Source: Alentia gelatinosa (lineage: Eukaryota > Annelida > Polychaeta > Phyllodocida > Polynoidae). From it: DNA of 64,000 bases. Below, piece after piece: positions 35,601 through 47,600 of this stretch. The notes below the pieces were generated by a model. That model was not told the origin of the DNA. It was given only the letters and a program-made list of their open reading frames with translations, and made no database searches. The position numbers and the translations under genes are program-made. The number at the start of each line of letters is the position of its first letter. Position 1 is the first letter of the stretch. The DNA is taken from positions 44,142,028-44,206,027 of the forward strand of contig OX465580.1 in the NCBI GenBank assembly GCA_950022655.1, in the 5' to 3' direction.

Positions 35601-38600
35601 GAGGGCTGGGGAGTACATCCCGAGATCGCAGGCAAAATACCAAACATGTTTGATCCGAAAGTCGCATGCGACTTTTGCCCTTTTGCTTGCGAAAAGTAAC
35701 AATATCGCAAGTACTGTTTGTCGCCGACTTTTGCTCTCAAAGGGCAAAAAGTCGCTAAGTGTATATTGGTCTTTACATGAACATGACCAATTCCTTTACA
35801 TATTCACAGTGCAAATAATCCCAGATCAAGAAATCATCTGTTTTCCATATAGTTACATCCAAATAGAATCATCATAAATGATTTTAACAGGAAAACATCA
35901 TTAAAGAAGAACAAAAATGGAAAACACAGAACAATAGGACACTAGCCTCGTTCCTGTGAGACGCGCAGGCAACGCGCTCTGGCGGGACATTTCAACCGGT
36001 GGGAAATACACCACCTGGTGTCGTTCTGATTAGAGGCCACTCAGGGTCAGTTGGTACATGGAAGGAGAGTGGAGCTCCCAGAATGCCCGCCTTTCTCTCT
36101 ATATGGAGGGATATGGGAGATGTTGTGGAGGGCAGAGAACTGGTGCAGGCGGGTAGAGGAGGTTATAGAGGGATGGTGTACAAGGGTTGAGAGTAGATCG
36201 TTTCCTCTATCGCCGGAAAGAGAAGGTGATCTCAGCGTTACCACTATACATTGTGTGCCTTGCATTCAGCCATACAGATACAGTTGCCGTTTGAGTCAAC
36301 ATTTGGTCGCGCATTCATGTGACTTGTGAGTGTTTAGCTACTCTGATCTGCGACTTGTATTACGCAGCAGCGGTTGTTTGAGCACGCGCTGTCCGTCTCC
36401 CCAGTGGTGTCAGCACTGCCTGCTGTCAGCTTGGCAACTATTGACCCAATATGTGAAGCCTTGTTAGTGCCACTCTACTTGACGAGGGTCACTGGCATAC
36501 CCATGACGGACATTGACAGATATCCAAAGACTGATGAATATTCTGGACAGCCATAACCAATCAACACCTATCCATCATTTATGCAAATTAAGATATCTAT
36601 ACAGGAAAAATGAATCTCAGGTAAAATCAGGAGATCAATTCTTCACACCGAGAGAGTAATATTTCGTTGGTTAAAGGTACTATATAATTTAGTTGGCTGA
36701 CGGTACTATATTTGAATACAGTATAGTAACATGAAAAAATAATATTAGAGCAATGCAGTTATAACCGTCCTCGAATATTGATAGCGGTGTAGATGGTGAA
36801 CTTTTGGAGTCCATTTATTTCGAATATAACCACGAATGGACCAAATGTATCACATGCAGTTGATCTCTCATGAATATAACATACTTAAGGGATCAGTCCC
36901 ACACATCCAAAGTCCAAAGGTAATCGCTTGCCTAAGTTACTTTACTGATACTACATGTGACCCAACAGAGTAAAATCAGGATCTTTATCTTGGCACATGA
37001 TTAAGGGGCCGTCCATAAATTATGTCACACTTATGGGGGTGGGGGGTATATTGAAAAGTGTGACACAGCCCAAAAATCACAGGTGGGGTATCCAGAGTTG
37101 TGTGACAGAACACGCATCACCTAATTCCGAGACTTTAGAGGAAACTTTCCAAGACTTTAGCGGCAACTTTGCCCATGCTGGAAAGGTGTTATGGATATCC
37201 TCTTAAGGCTGCATACACAAATCCACTGAAATAGTCAAACACCTAAGGCAAAAGGCAGCCAAATAGGAGAATGTGCAGATCAAGGAAAGTCAGAACATGT
37301 ATATATGCTACAAGTGGTTAAGTGTAAAAGCAGAGACTGCTTTTACACTAGGAATAGTTACCAGTTTCTGATCAATGAGGACAGGTTTCTGCAAGGGATT
37401 CAAGATGCCTATTGCTACATTTTCACCTGATGATTTTCACTGATTATGGCATCTAGCACCACCCACTGACTATTTGATACTTTTGGGCAGATAATCATCC
37501 GGAGTACTAGGGGATTATCTCAGGTCAATGATTTCTTAGATAACATCCTAGATATATCAGATATTTGATCCCTAAGGATGTCCCCATAAAACTAATAAAA
37601 AGGATGATATCAACAAAGCTAGAATGCAGTGATATTATCCATTATGCCCTAACCCGGAAGAAACAAAATGATATTCAAATAATTCTAAACAATTGTTTAG
37701 GCATAACAGTAGGAATATGGTGTGATAAAATTGTAAAATAAACAAATTATCAGTAAGGAAAGGTCAAATCTATCTTGATTCACCAATGGAGTAAGGGTCA
37801 TAATAGTATAATTGATCCTGATACTAGAACTAGACAGTTCTCTTAAAGTAAAGAAACCCTGTACTGAACAATTTAAGACATCACCTGTATATAAAGGTGT
37901 ATTATTATTATTATTTTTATTATTATTATTATTATTATTATCATTATTATGTTATCATGGAACCAGTTACCCCATGAAATCCATAATCAAAAAGTATCCA
38001 GATCTAAATTATGATATTCAATGTGATGTTCAAGGGATGATTTTTCCCTTCTGTCATATGATGAGGGTGATAATATATATCTGGTCTCCTGCGCTTTTCC
38101 CTAAGAAATCCTCAAAAGGGTACATAGCACACTTCAATTACTGTCTAATACATGCATGTCTGTATTAATTATGATCTGTGTTACTTATCAAACATGTAAA
38201 TATTAATGCATATACTCCCTTAATATGGATTATGTGTAATGCTTCAAAACTCTGTGATAAGATTCAATGAACTATGCCTAATTGTATATTCTATAAGTTA
38301 TCTAACAACTGGCTAAATGGAAAAACACCCACTGCAGGTGAATGTTACCTTTTGATCTCAATAAAAATAATTTGAAAAAATTCTCACTGTAACATTAAGC
38401 AATATGTGGCATCACTTGATGATATTTTAGCTCGCCAATTACATGTATCTGGATACAGTTAATCAGTGGTTCCCACTCTCAATTCTTCAGTGGTCACCTC
38501 CCATGAAATAGAAGGCCTTCTCTTTAGTGATGATAATTTCTACCATAACCCTATTCACACGTACAGGAACCCCACCAGTTTGTCTATTGGAAATATATAC

Positions 38601-41600
38601 TCAGCTGTAGCTTAGGAAGGGATTATCTTTAGGTTTCTCTGTGAGATAGAAATTGTGCTCCCCCAACCAATTAAGTAAATGCTGAGCAGTCATCATGTGG
38701 AAATGGGGTTATGGGGTCGATGATTATGCACAAGGATAAATCCCCAAATGCACCACCTGCAAATTTTTATACAGTGCCCATTTCATGGGGAGGTTGAACT
38801 CATAAATGTGTTTCATCATATACTAGGATTGTTTGTTTGGGTAGTTTAACATCCAATTTGTTCAAATAGACTAATACACTAGGAGGAAGATGTGGAGTAC
38901 CACCAAAGTAGACTATAGTAGACTAGATTTATGCTTGATCAAAAGTTCAGCACTGCATATGATTGGTTGGTCTAAAATGACAATCACTACAGTAAAGTAT
39001 GGTGGAATATCAATAGCTTTTCAGTGATCTAGAAAATCAGGAGTTTTTACGCGTGTAATATCTCCCACTAAATTAATGGTGTATTACATAAGACAGAAAA
39101 TGGGAGGGGGGGGGGGGGGGTGTTTCTGAAAGTGTGACATAATATTTTGGGGTGGTGGTACGAAATGTGTGACAAAGTATGACAGGGGGTGGGGGGTCCT
39201 AAAAATGCCCTAAAAAGGTGTAACATAATTTATGGACGGCCCCTAAGGATCTTCACAATATATCAAGAACTCATTCTTTTCAACAGCCTTCACTTTCCTA
39301 ATATAATTCACAAAACTTAAGAGTAAATGAATAAAGACAACACAAGACTAGATCATCCAATAAACCAACATTAATCCATATAAAGAAATGTAGCCTACTG
39401 AACAGAATCGATATCTTTAAGGCCAATTCCCGTTAAAGCATAATGCACAATCGATTGAGTACTGAACAATTAATTCCTAAATCGTAAATTTGTCGTGGAG
39501 CTAATCTCGGGCAAAATGTACTTCTGGTCTACCAATAAGCAGCCATCACAGCGGGATACTGGAGAGAGGTCCTAAGAAAATCGGTCTATATACTTGGCAA
39601 CAAGTTTCTACCCGTCTGATTGTCTTACGATACAGGAAGCCCTGGCCGTTGCCCTGTGTGTGGCACCCTCAAAACTCCTCACTGAACGATTTTTTTATGT
39701 TAATTATGGGCCGATATAGGTACGCACCAAGGGGGTATTTCGAATGTTCCGTTGTCGCCGACAGAATTCATCAACATGTTGATAAACTTGTCGCAATCGA
39801 TCAAGGAGCCTCGGCCGACGATTTGTCGGCGACAGAGGAACATCTCTGCAAGGGGGATCCACTAATCTCAGGCAAATTGAAGGAAAGGGGTGTCATATTA
39901 ACCGACAACTCCTTTTATCATTATTAAGCCCAGAGTTCAGTCTTTAGGTCTCCTCTCATTGATACCCCTATAATCACTCACACCCTTTCTCTACAATGCT
40001 AAAGTTGTTAAACAACCTACATACAATACACAATCAATTCTAACAAGTCCTTGGGGAAGCTAGGTACCATTTCATGATCAACTTTGTTATCAAAATATTT
40101 CATGTCAACCAAATGAAATCAAATGCAATAAACTCTTAGTTAAAGATCAGATGAATTTGCCCAAACATATATCAGTGTAAATAAAGTCTACAGTTTCTGA
40201 AGGACCCACTTTGTGCAGTGCAGAGCATCGCAGCGTACTGCCAGCTGAACATGGCCAATCTGCCAACCACATTTTAGTTCGAATAGCCACTTACAGACTC
40301 TTGACAGACCAGGTTGCACTGGGTTGCGCGGTTCATGGTCAGGGGCCCGTTTCAATAAAAGCCCGTCACTATCCAGTGAGTGACATGATTAGTGACCCCA
40401 ATAGTGACAGGAATAGCAAAAAAAGTTAAGTCTTGTTTCATAAGGCATGTCACTATTGGGGTGGTGTGTCAGTTCACTGTTGGTGACATGGTGATATTGC
40501 TCCCTGGCCCTGACAATGGATGGTGTATGTGCTACCGGAAACAAGTGCTATCAAGGTGAAGGTCGCCGCATAAATTAGCAGCCGCACTTGAGTAATCCAA
40601 CACTGGCCACCAGAGCAGCATTTGCTATGACAAAATTCAAATGCGAATATCGTTGGATTGGATGGGCCGGTCTCCTTCATATTTGGCATGTTTATAAGTT
40701 ATATTGACATATATATTTTGAATGTATTGAGATGATTTATCTGATATCAATTTTGGCGTATTTTTTTCAGAAATCATGTTAAAAGTCAGGCAAAATGTTT
40801 TACTTCTAGAATATGAGTGAAGATTCCATAGAATTTCATATGGAATCAAAATCAAACACAGTTTAATCGAGTAGAGATTTCTTTTACAATCGTTTTGATA
40901 CCGTAACTTTTGTTGGGTTCCTAGCAGAAGTCAAATGGATTGTTTTGTTGTCAAAATAGAAAGTGGCAAAAAGCCCCTTTTTGTGATATCTGCCATATGT
41001 CAAAGCACTGTCTTGGTAGGCAAAAAAATGGAGACAAAAAGGCCTGGTTGGAAATGATGCAATATTTTGATATCGTAATTTCAAAGAATGTTTTTCCTTT
41101 AGATATTATTCATAAAAGGAATGCTTACTTAAACTAATTATATATGCAGCACAAGTCAATCTATTGAATTTTTTAGGGAAACACGATCTGAATCCGGATC
41201 CTTCCATAGTCCCCAATATGCCATCCTGACCTATAGAATAAATCCACCTAGACAGCCTCGCGGATTTCTTCTTGTCAAACTGATGCTATAAATAGAATAG
41301 CCAACCCCGATATTCCTCTCACTGAAGGGGACTGGCCAATAGTGCCCATGCTCTGTTAGACCTTCACGTACCGTAAGCCTAAGGCGGCGCGGTGCGTGAA
41401 CGGACTAACTCTGGGTGCGCCTTAACCAAGTAATTTTGTTCTATGTATACTCTAAAAGCAGACATACTTAATATGAAATATTTATAGCTAACAAATTGAT
41501 TGAGAAACCAAGAATTATGTTCATTGTATTCTGAAAAAGTACACAGGAAAGGAAATAACAAAATGGTTAATTGGCTTCGAGGTTATGATATAATACACTC

Positions 41601-44600
41601 TCCAAACAATATGAAAGATCTGGTTGGTGAGTAAGAAACAGGTCCCGCTACTGGGTGAAGGCGGCCGCCTATTCAACCTGACCAGAGCTAACGCTGTGTG
41701 GCTCTGGTTGCCAGTGTAGGGAGTAGCTGTGACTGAGCAGTAGCATGATTTGATGCATGGTCAACGTTCTGGTAGAGGGTACTGTAGCGTTGGCATGACT
41801 ACATTGGCCACCAGAGCTACACTACCTTAGCTCTGGTTGGATTAGGTCTTTAATAGTTTAACCCACTACCTGTAAGTATCTGTTACTCTCCCAGCAGATG
41901 TTTTATGTGACCAGGACCTATGCTTGGAGAGGTGATATTTCTCACTCTTAAAGCCATTTTTACAAATTCTTGTTTCCCTTTGTATATATTATGAATAAAA
42001 TAACCGTAAAGGTAGACTTTATTAGAGCGTGCTTTTACGCGCTATATACATCATCTAGAGGTTAGGGTGGTCACATTGAACTTCTACTGTGCTTCCAGAA
42101 AACTATCCCTTCACTACCTGCATGCTGTTCACTGTGATAGTGAGAACAGAGCAGAGAGTCAGTGTCTCAGGGTCTTCAAGGCATGCCCAGCTGACCATTA
42201 CCAATTACTCAAGACTGAAATACCTGATTGACCCCTTGGCGCCTGATATGTTTGGATCCTAGACTCCTCAAGACAGTTGCAAAAATGTCAAGTTGACTGG
42301 GTGCAAGTGGGTTACAGAAGACCATCCATAGACTAAATGTAAGCCAAACCTTATAATTGCTATACATTTACAATTGCACGCTGATTCATCAATGATGAAT
42401 ATACCATTTGCTCCTAGTTTATCAATTTCGTGAGCGGTGAATATTTCCCGATAAGTATTTCTACTCTCAGAACCAACGTATGATAAAACAAAACTTGGTG
42501 CGAGAGTGAGAATTTATGGACACGATATGGGTTAACCATACCAACCCCTTAGTTGAAACAGAGTGGAGACAGAGGTGGAGGACAATCTATAGCGTGCTTG
42601 GCATGTCTCGCAATCTACCATTTTAGCTCACCTAGTTCACGTCAATGATGGAAATGACTATCTGCCCTTTAATATTCTATCCTAAGTGTCGGTATGCTTT
42701 ATAATACACAAAGTCTAGCAGAGCCACTCTCAATCAATCATTATTCGGTGGTTATTATATCAGCATTGAGGATCGAGACGGTATTTGTGAATGTCGATTT
42801 TCCCTCACTAATTCAAGAGGACAAGTCCGTTATTGACGTAGATCTAAGCGCCTTACGAAATGAGATGGATACATGTTTTGAAGTAACGTAACTACTCTAC
42901 ACCTCGTTCTAACATTAGCAAAATACTAATTATAAGAACTTTTTATCTTCTTTCATTCAAAACTGAGATATTAAAGTTGATGCAACCCATCACATTCTCG
43001 ATAGGGTATCAATATTTTATCTGATTTTACCGTTCCATGAGACGTTCAGTGCATGATAATAATCATCATCACAGCTACTAAAAACATTCTATGATGACAC
43101 ATTTAGTGTGTCTATTGACTAGAAGTAACGGTTTTTGCAGAGGTAAAAAAACACAAAAAGCCCGGATTAAATCAACTCACCACAGTCCTGATTTCTGAGG
43201 TGTCTGGTAGAGGGCCACCTGTCCTCCACGACACTTCCGGTTCCGGGTTGGCCAGTACCGAGCAACTAAGGGAGGCACTCTCTGCTCCCAGGGGTAAGAA
43301 AACAGTGGGAGGATCGCAGCGGGCCTCAACTGGCTGGACTTAAACAGAAGACAGAATAATATTCTAATCATTCAACTAGAACGACAATACTTTAGATTTG
43401 AGTGGCATTTCTTGAACTTTATTACAAACATTGTGGTGGAGTTGCGATCACAACCCTTTGGTACGTCCCATTTAGTTGTTGGCGTCAGTAGAAATTTCAA
43501 AATATATATCGAGGTAAAATCAATTTTCATAGCAGAATTCATAATGAAGGGGGTTATTCAGAAATAGAAGGGTGCATATCAACCCCAGTACAGTGGCAAT
43601 ATCTAATATTTATAGATCATAATTTAGTTGTTATACTCGGGGAAATGAAAACAAACTAAATATTTTATTTTTCTCATGGTCAGATACCTTGCTTTGTCAC
43701 TGTTACCGATTGCCATGCCAAATATATATATATATTTTTTTTATATCATTTTATTATCCTGGATTTGATAAGGCAACAATATGCCTGTTTACAATCATCA
43801 CCCAGCAATGTAGTACTTTTTAAGACTAAAAGAATATTTTAGTAACGCAGTCCTAGCAGGCTGACTTACTAACATAACAGCATTCGAACATTGATATTTA
43901 CAATAAGTACAATAAGTAGTTTCAAACGGGCCAAAGAAAAGATTTTAAGGCTGTATTAACCTAGTCAAGAAAAAAAAGTATATATACATAAATCAGATAA
44001 TATATTGTTTACTGAGTAGCTCATGGTCTTGTATAATTGTATCTGAAGTATCAACAAAATAATGATGCTAGACCCGTTTGCATTGAAGTAATACATTTAT
44101 GTCAGAGAAAAAAAATTAAAATATTAAGATGGATAGTGTAACATAATATGGGATACATGTACAGGGGTTTGATCTAGGGTAATTACATCGAGGTATTTGG
44201 TGTCTATAGTATTATATGTTATAGTTTTGACGGGTATTTATTAAAAAGTTTTTTTCTTTGTATTTAAATTTGGGATAGGTTTGGATTTTCCTGTAGTCGG
44301 GTGGCATAGCATTCCAGTAATAGGCACATTTATAGGTCATGCTACGTTTAAAGAGGTTCAACTTAACTGGTTTGGTTCTGAGGACAGGTGCATCATAACG
44401 TCTAGTATTTCTTGGGGCAGTTTCAGTGTATAATGGATTTCGACTACGTGTATAGGCAAGTTTGCGTATTGATGATTCTCTCCTTTCGCTTAAAAAGTTT
44501 ATCTTTGAGGTTATATACAGTTGACAGGTTGAAGTACCAGGCTGAGCTCTGGTGGCTATTCGGAGGGCTTTGTTTTGCAAGATCTGTAGTTTCGATAGCG

Positions 44601-47600
44601 TTTTTTGGTTAGAGTTATGAATTAGTGTGTTTCCGTATTCTGCGTATGGTAATAGCTTAGTCTTGTATAGTAGTATTGCCTGCTCGTTTGAGATATATTG
44701 TCTTATTTTGGCACATAGGTAAATCTTGTGTGAGAATTTTCGGATTGTTTCTTTCTTGTGTGATTCAAAAGTTAGTCTTTTGTCTAGTTTTATACCAAGG
44801 TAACTAAAGTTCTTAACATAGTCTAGTTTGTTGTTGTTTAGTTCTAATTTCGAAGGAATGTCATTGTGTAGTGGTTTTCGTTTGGTTGAGAACATCATTG
44901 ATTTAGTTTTATTAGTATTGATTGTTAGCTGGTTCTTAGCAGCCCAGGTTTCTAACCTATGCAGATCGTCTTGTACATAGTTTCCAGCAATATGTACATT
45001 CTTGTTTGTAGCGAAGATGACAGTATCATCTGCATATAGGTTTACCTTGGTTTTATTTAGTGTGTTGCAAAGATCATTAATATAGATGAGAAATAAGAGG
45101 GGGCCAAGGATCGACCCCTGCGGTACACCGCAGGTGACGATCCTCGGTTCCGAAAGAAGACTATTTACTCTGGTGATGTGTGTTCTTTGTGTAAGGTAAT
45201 TTGTTAGCCATGTGATAATTTTGCTATTTATGCCATATAGTTTGCATTTCTTTAATAGAATATTATGTGAGTCAGTATCGAATGCTTTAGATAAGTCAAT
45301 AAAGGTAGCTATGGTTGGAAGATGGTTATTTAAGCCTGTGTAGATTTGATCAGTGAAATTTGAGACTGTTGAGATAGTTGAATGTCCTTTACGGAAACCT
45401 CCTTGATTGTCGTTTAGGATGTTATTGCTGTCTAAGTGTTTGGAGATTTGGGAGTGTTCTATTTTCTCTAGGATCTTGCCGGGTAATGGTAGCAGTGAAA
45501 TGGGCCTTAAGTTTGTTACATCGTTTTGGTTACCGTTCTTTTTAAGGGGGACAATTTGAACACGTTTCCATGAATTTGGGCAAATTTGGGTTTTTATAGA
45601 GCAGTTGAACATGTGGGTGATTTGGTTAGGAATTGTGATGAAGCTGTCTTTCAGGATTCTAGCAGATAAATTGGGTAGCGCTGATGATTTATGAGTTTCA
45701 ATTTGTTTGATGTATTTAGTAACCTCTTCTACTGTTACTAACTCAAAGTCAGAGTTTATGTCTTCAAACCCGTGGCCGTAAAATTCCCAGGGGTCTGAGA
45801 ATTTACTTGCAAGGGTGGAGCCGATATCAGCGAAGAAGTCATTTATAAAATTTGGGAGTTTTTCGGGAGGTATTTGTTCGTTTGTTGTTTGATCAGTTAG
45901 GTTGATGATAGAGTTATTATCTTTGTTTGGGAGTATTTCAGAGAGTCTTTCCCAGAACTTCTTTGGCTCTTGATAAATTTGATCTTGGATGAAGGCAGAC
46001 TTGGCTTTACGAATTAGGGATTTAGTATTATTATGTAACATTCTGGCTATAAGCCAGTCATTAGGTGATTTGCTTTGTTTAGCTTTTTTCATAGTATAAT
46101 CCTTCTCCTTGATTTTAGATATTATGTCTTCTGTCATCCAAGGTGTAGATTTTTCTTTTATGTTCATATTTTTAACTGGAAAAAATTTGTCGAGGTATTT
46201 TTCAATGTTGTCAACTATTATATTCCACACAGCTTCTGGGTCGTTGCAGGTATAAAGCGTGTCCCAGTTAGAGCTCTGTAGGTGCGTTTTAAGGTCATCT
46301 TTGGAATAGTTTCGATATGATCTCCCTTGTGTGTGGATTAATGTGTAAGAATCTTTCTTTTTTTTCCTGTGTATGTATATAAGCATATATGGTCGCTGAT
46401 ATTCAGGTCGGCTACACCAGTGTGAAGGATCTTGTCTGAGTTGGTAAAGATCAAGTCAATTAGGTTGTTATATCTAGTGGGCTCTGTGATAATTTGTTTG
46501 AGGCTACATAGATTTTCTAGATTCTTTAGTTGCTTATAGTCGTTGTTATTTTTATCATTGTAATTGGTGCTAAAATCTCCTAAGATAATAGTTTCAGCAT
46601 TGTGATCGGTTTGAGTAGCAGTAGTTATCTCTATGAGTTCGTCCGCAAACAGGGTTTGATTGGCTCCTCTAGGTTTATAAATAGTGCCTATAACTATATC
46701 TTTCTGTTGTTCTTGGAGCAGTTTGAACCAAATACACTCAACGTGTTTGATGCTTCTATTGTGGTTGGTTAGGTTTTCTTTTTCTATAACTAACTTATTT
46801 TTGATATAGGCACCCACCCCACCACCAGTCTTTTCTTGTCCAGTTCTTTCGTCTATCCAGGTTCTATCATTACGGATACAATAGTATCCTGGAATGTTAA
46901 TATAGTTTGTAGGGATTCTTTTGTTTAATCAGGATTCCGAGAAGGTGAGTATGTCAAAATCTTTGTATATTACGTTTACCAGATTTTATCTATTTAACTG
47001 TCATTTCATACAATTACATATATAGCTATTAAAAAGTATTGTAGGGGGTGTTTGCATTGAGCGATGGTAGGTTCCTTCTATACATGAGCTTTCGTAACAG
47101 GCCTTGACCTTGCTGAGAGATACTATTGGTAAAACCCGTGCACAGAAGGACCACAGTTTCGCAAATAATACTTGATCTTCTGGATATAAATCGGTAAAAT
47201 CGGTGCTAAAGCATTTTGTCCCCAAGTGGGACTAAAAATGGCTTCTACGTCTTAAATAAGGTAGATTTATGAATGTTTCTGAGACATATGATTAAAAAAA
47301 GACGTTGTACCTGTACACATGATATTCCTTTACCTCACACATGTCCCCGGACATCTAAAACTTGGTTAAACACCTAGTTTTAAACATGCGGGATCACACC
47401 AATTTCCTTCATCAAATGTGTAATTTATATTTAAGAGGGGGTGTCAAAATACTACAATTTTGCTACGATTACTGCATCAGTAAACCTATGACAATAATGC
47501 TGCACTGCAAATTTGGTGTCATTTAATAAAGACTAGCTTTCTCAAATCAATCATTTCACAGTTTAGCCTGGAATTGAGTTTCTATTGTCTGAAAAACAAT

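Larger units (their letters stand above)
37005..39243. mobile_element. TAA-flanked DNA transposon (non-autonomous copy)
   Basis: TAA lies on both sides (37002-37004, 39244-39246). The terminal inverted repeat starts GGGGCCGTCCATAAATTATG at both ends and pairs over 26 bp with one mismatch, followed by G-rich subterminal sequence on both sides. A 3-bp TAA target fits PIF/Harbinger. No transposase was recognised; part of the interior is a LINE scrap. A lone GGGGCCGTCCATAAA end occurs at the edge of the LINE at 57.77 kb. Confidence 0.8.
43730..46985 (-). mobile_element. CR1/Jockey-like LINE B, 5'-truncated
   Basis: Minus-strand element with partial endonuclease (46985-46338), full RT (46386-44212), a 3' untranslated region and an end GGATAATAAAATGATATAAA followed by TA repeats near 43745-43724. 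Truncated within the endonuclease. It lies in the intron between the Ig2 and Ig3 exons, on the same strand as the gene. Confidence 0.85.

Noticed and set aside
37812..38168. Leucine-rich membrane protein
   Set aside because: The leucine run is the ATT/TTA microsatellite, and both sides are LINE C-terminal text in different frames.
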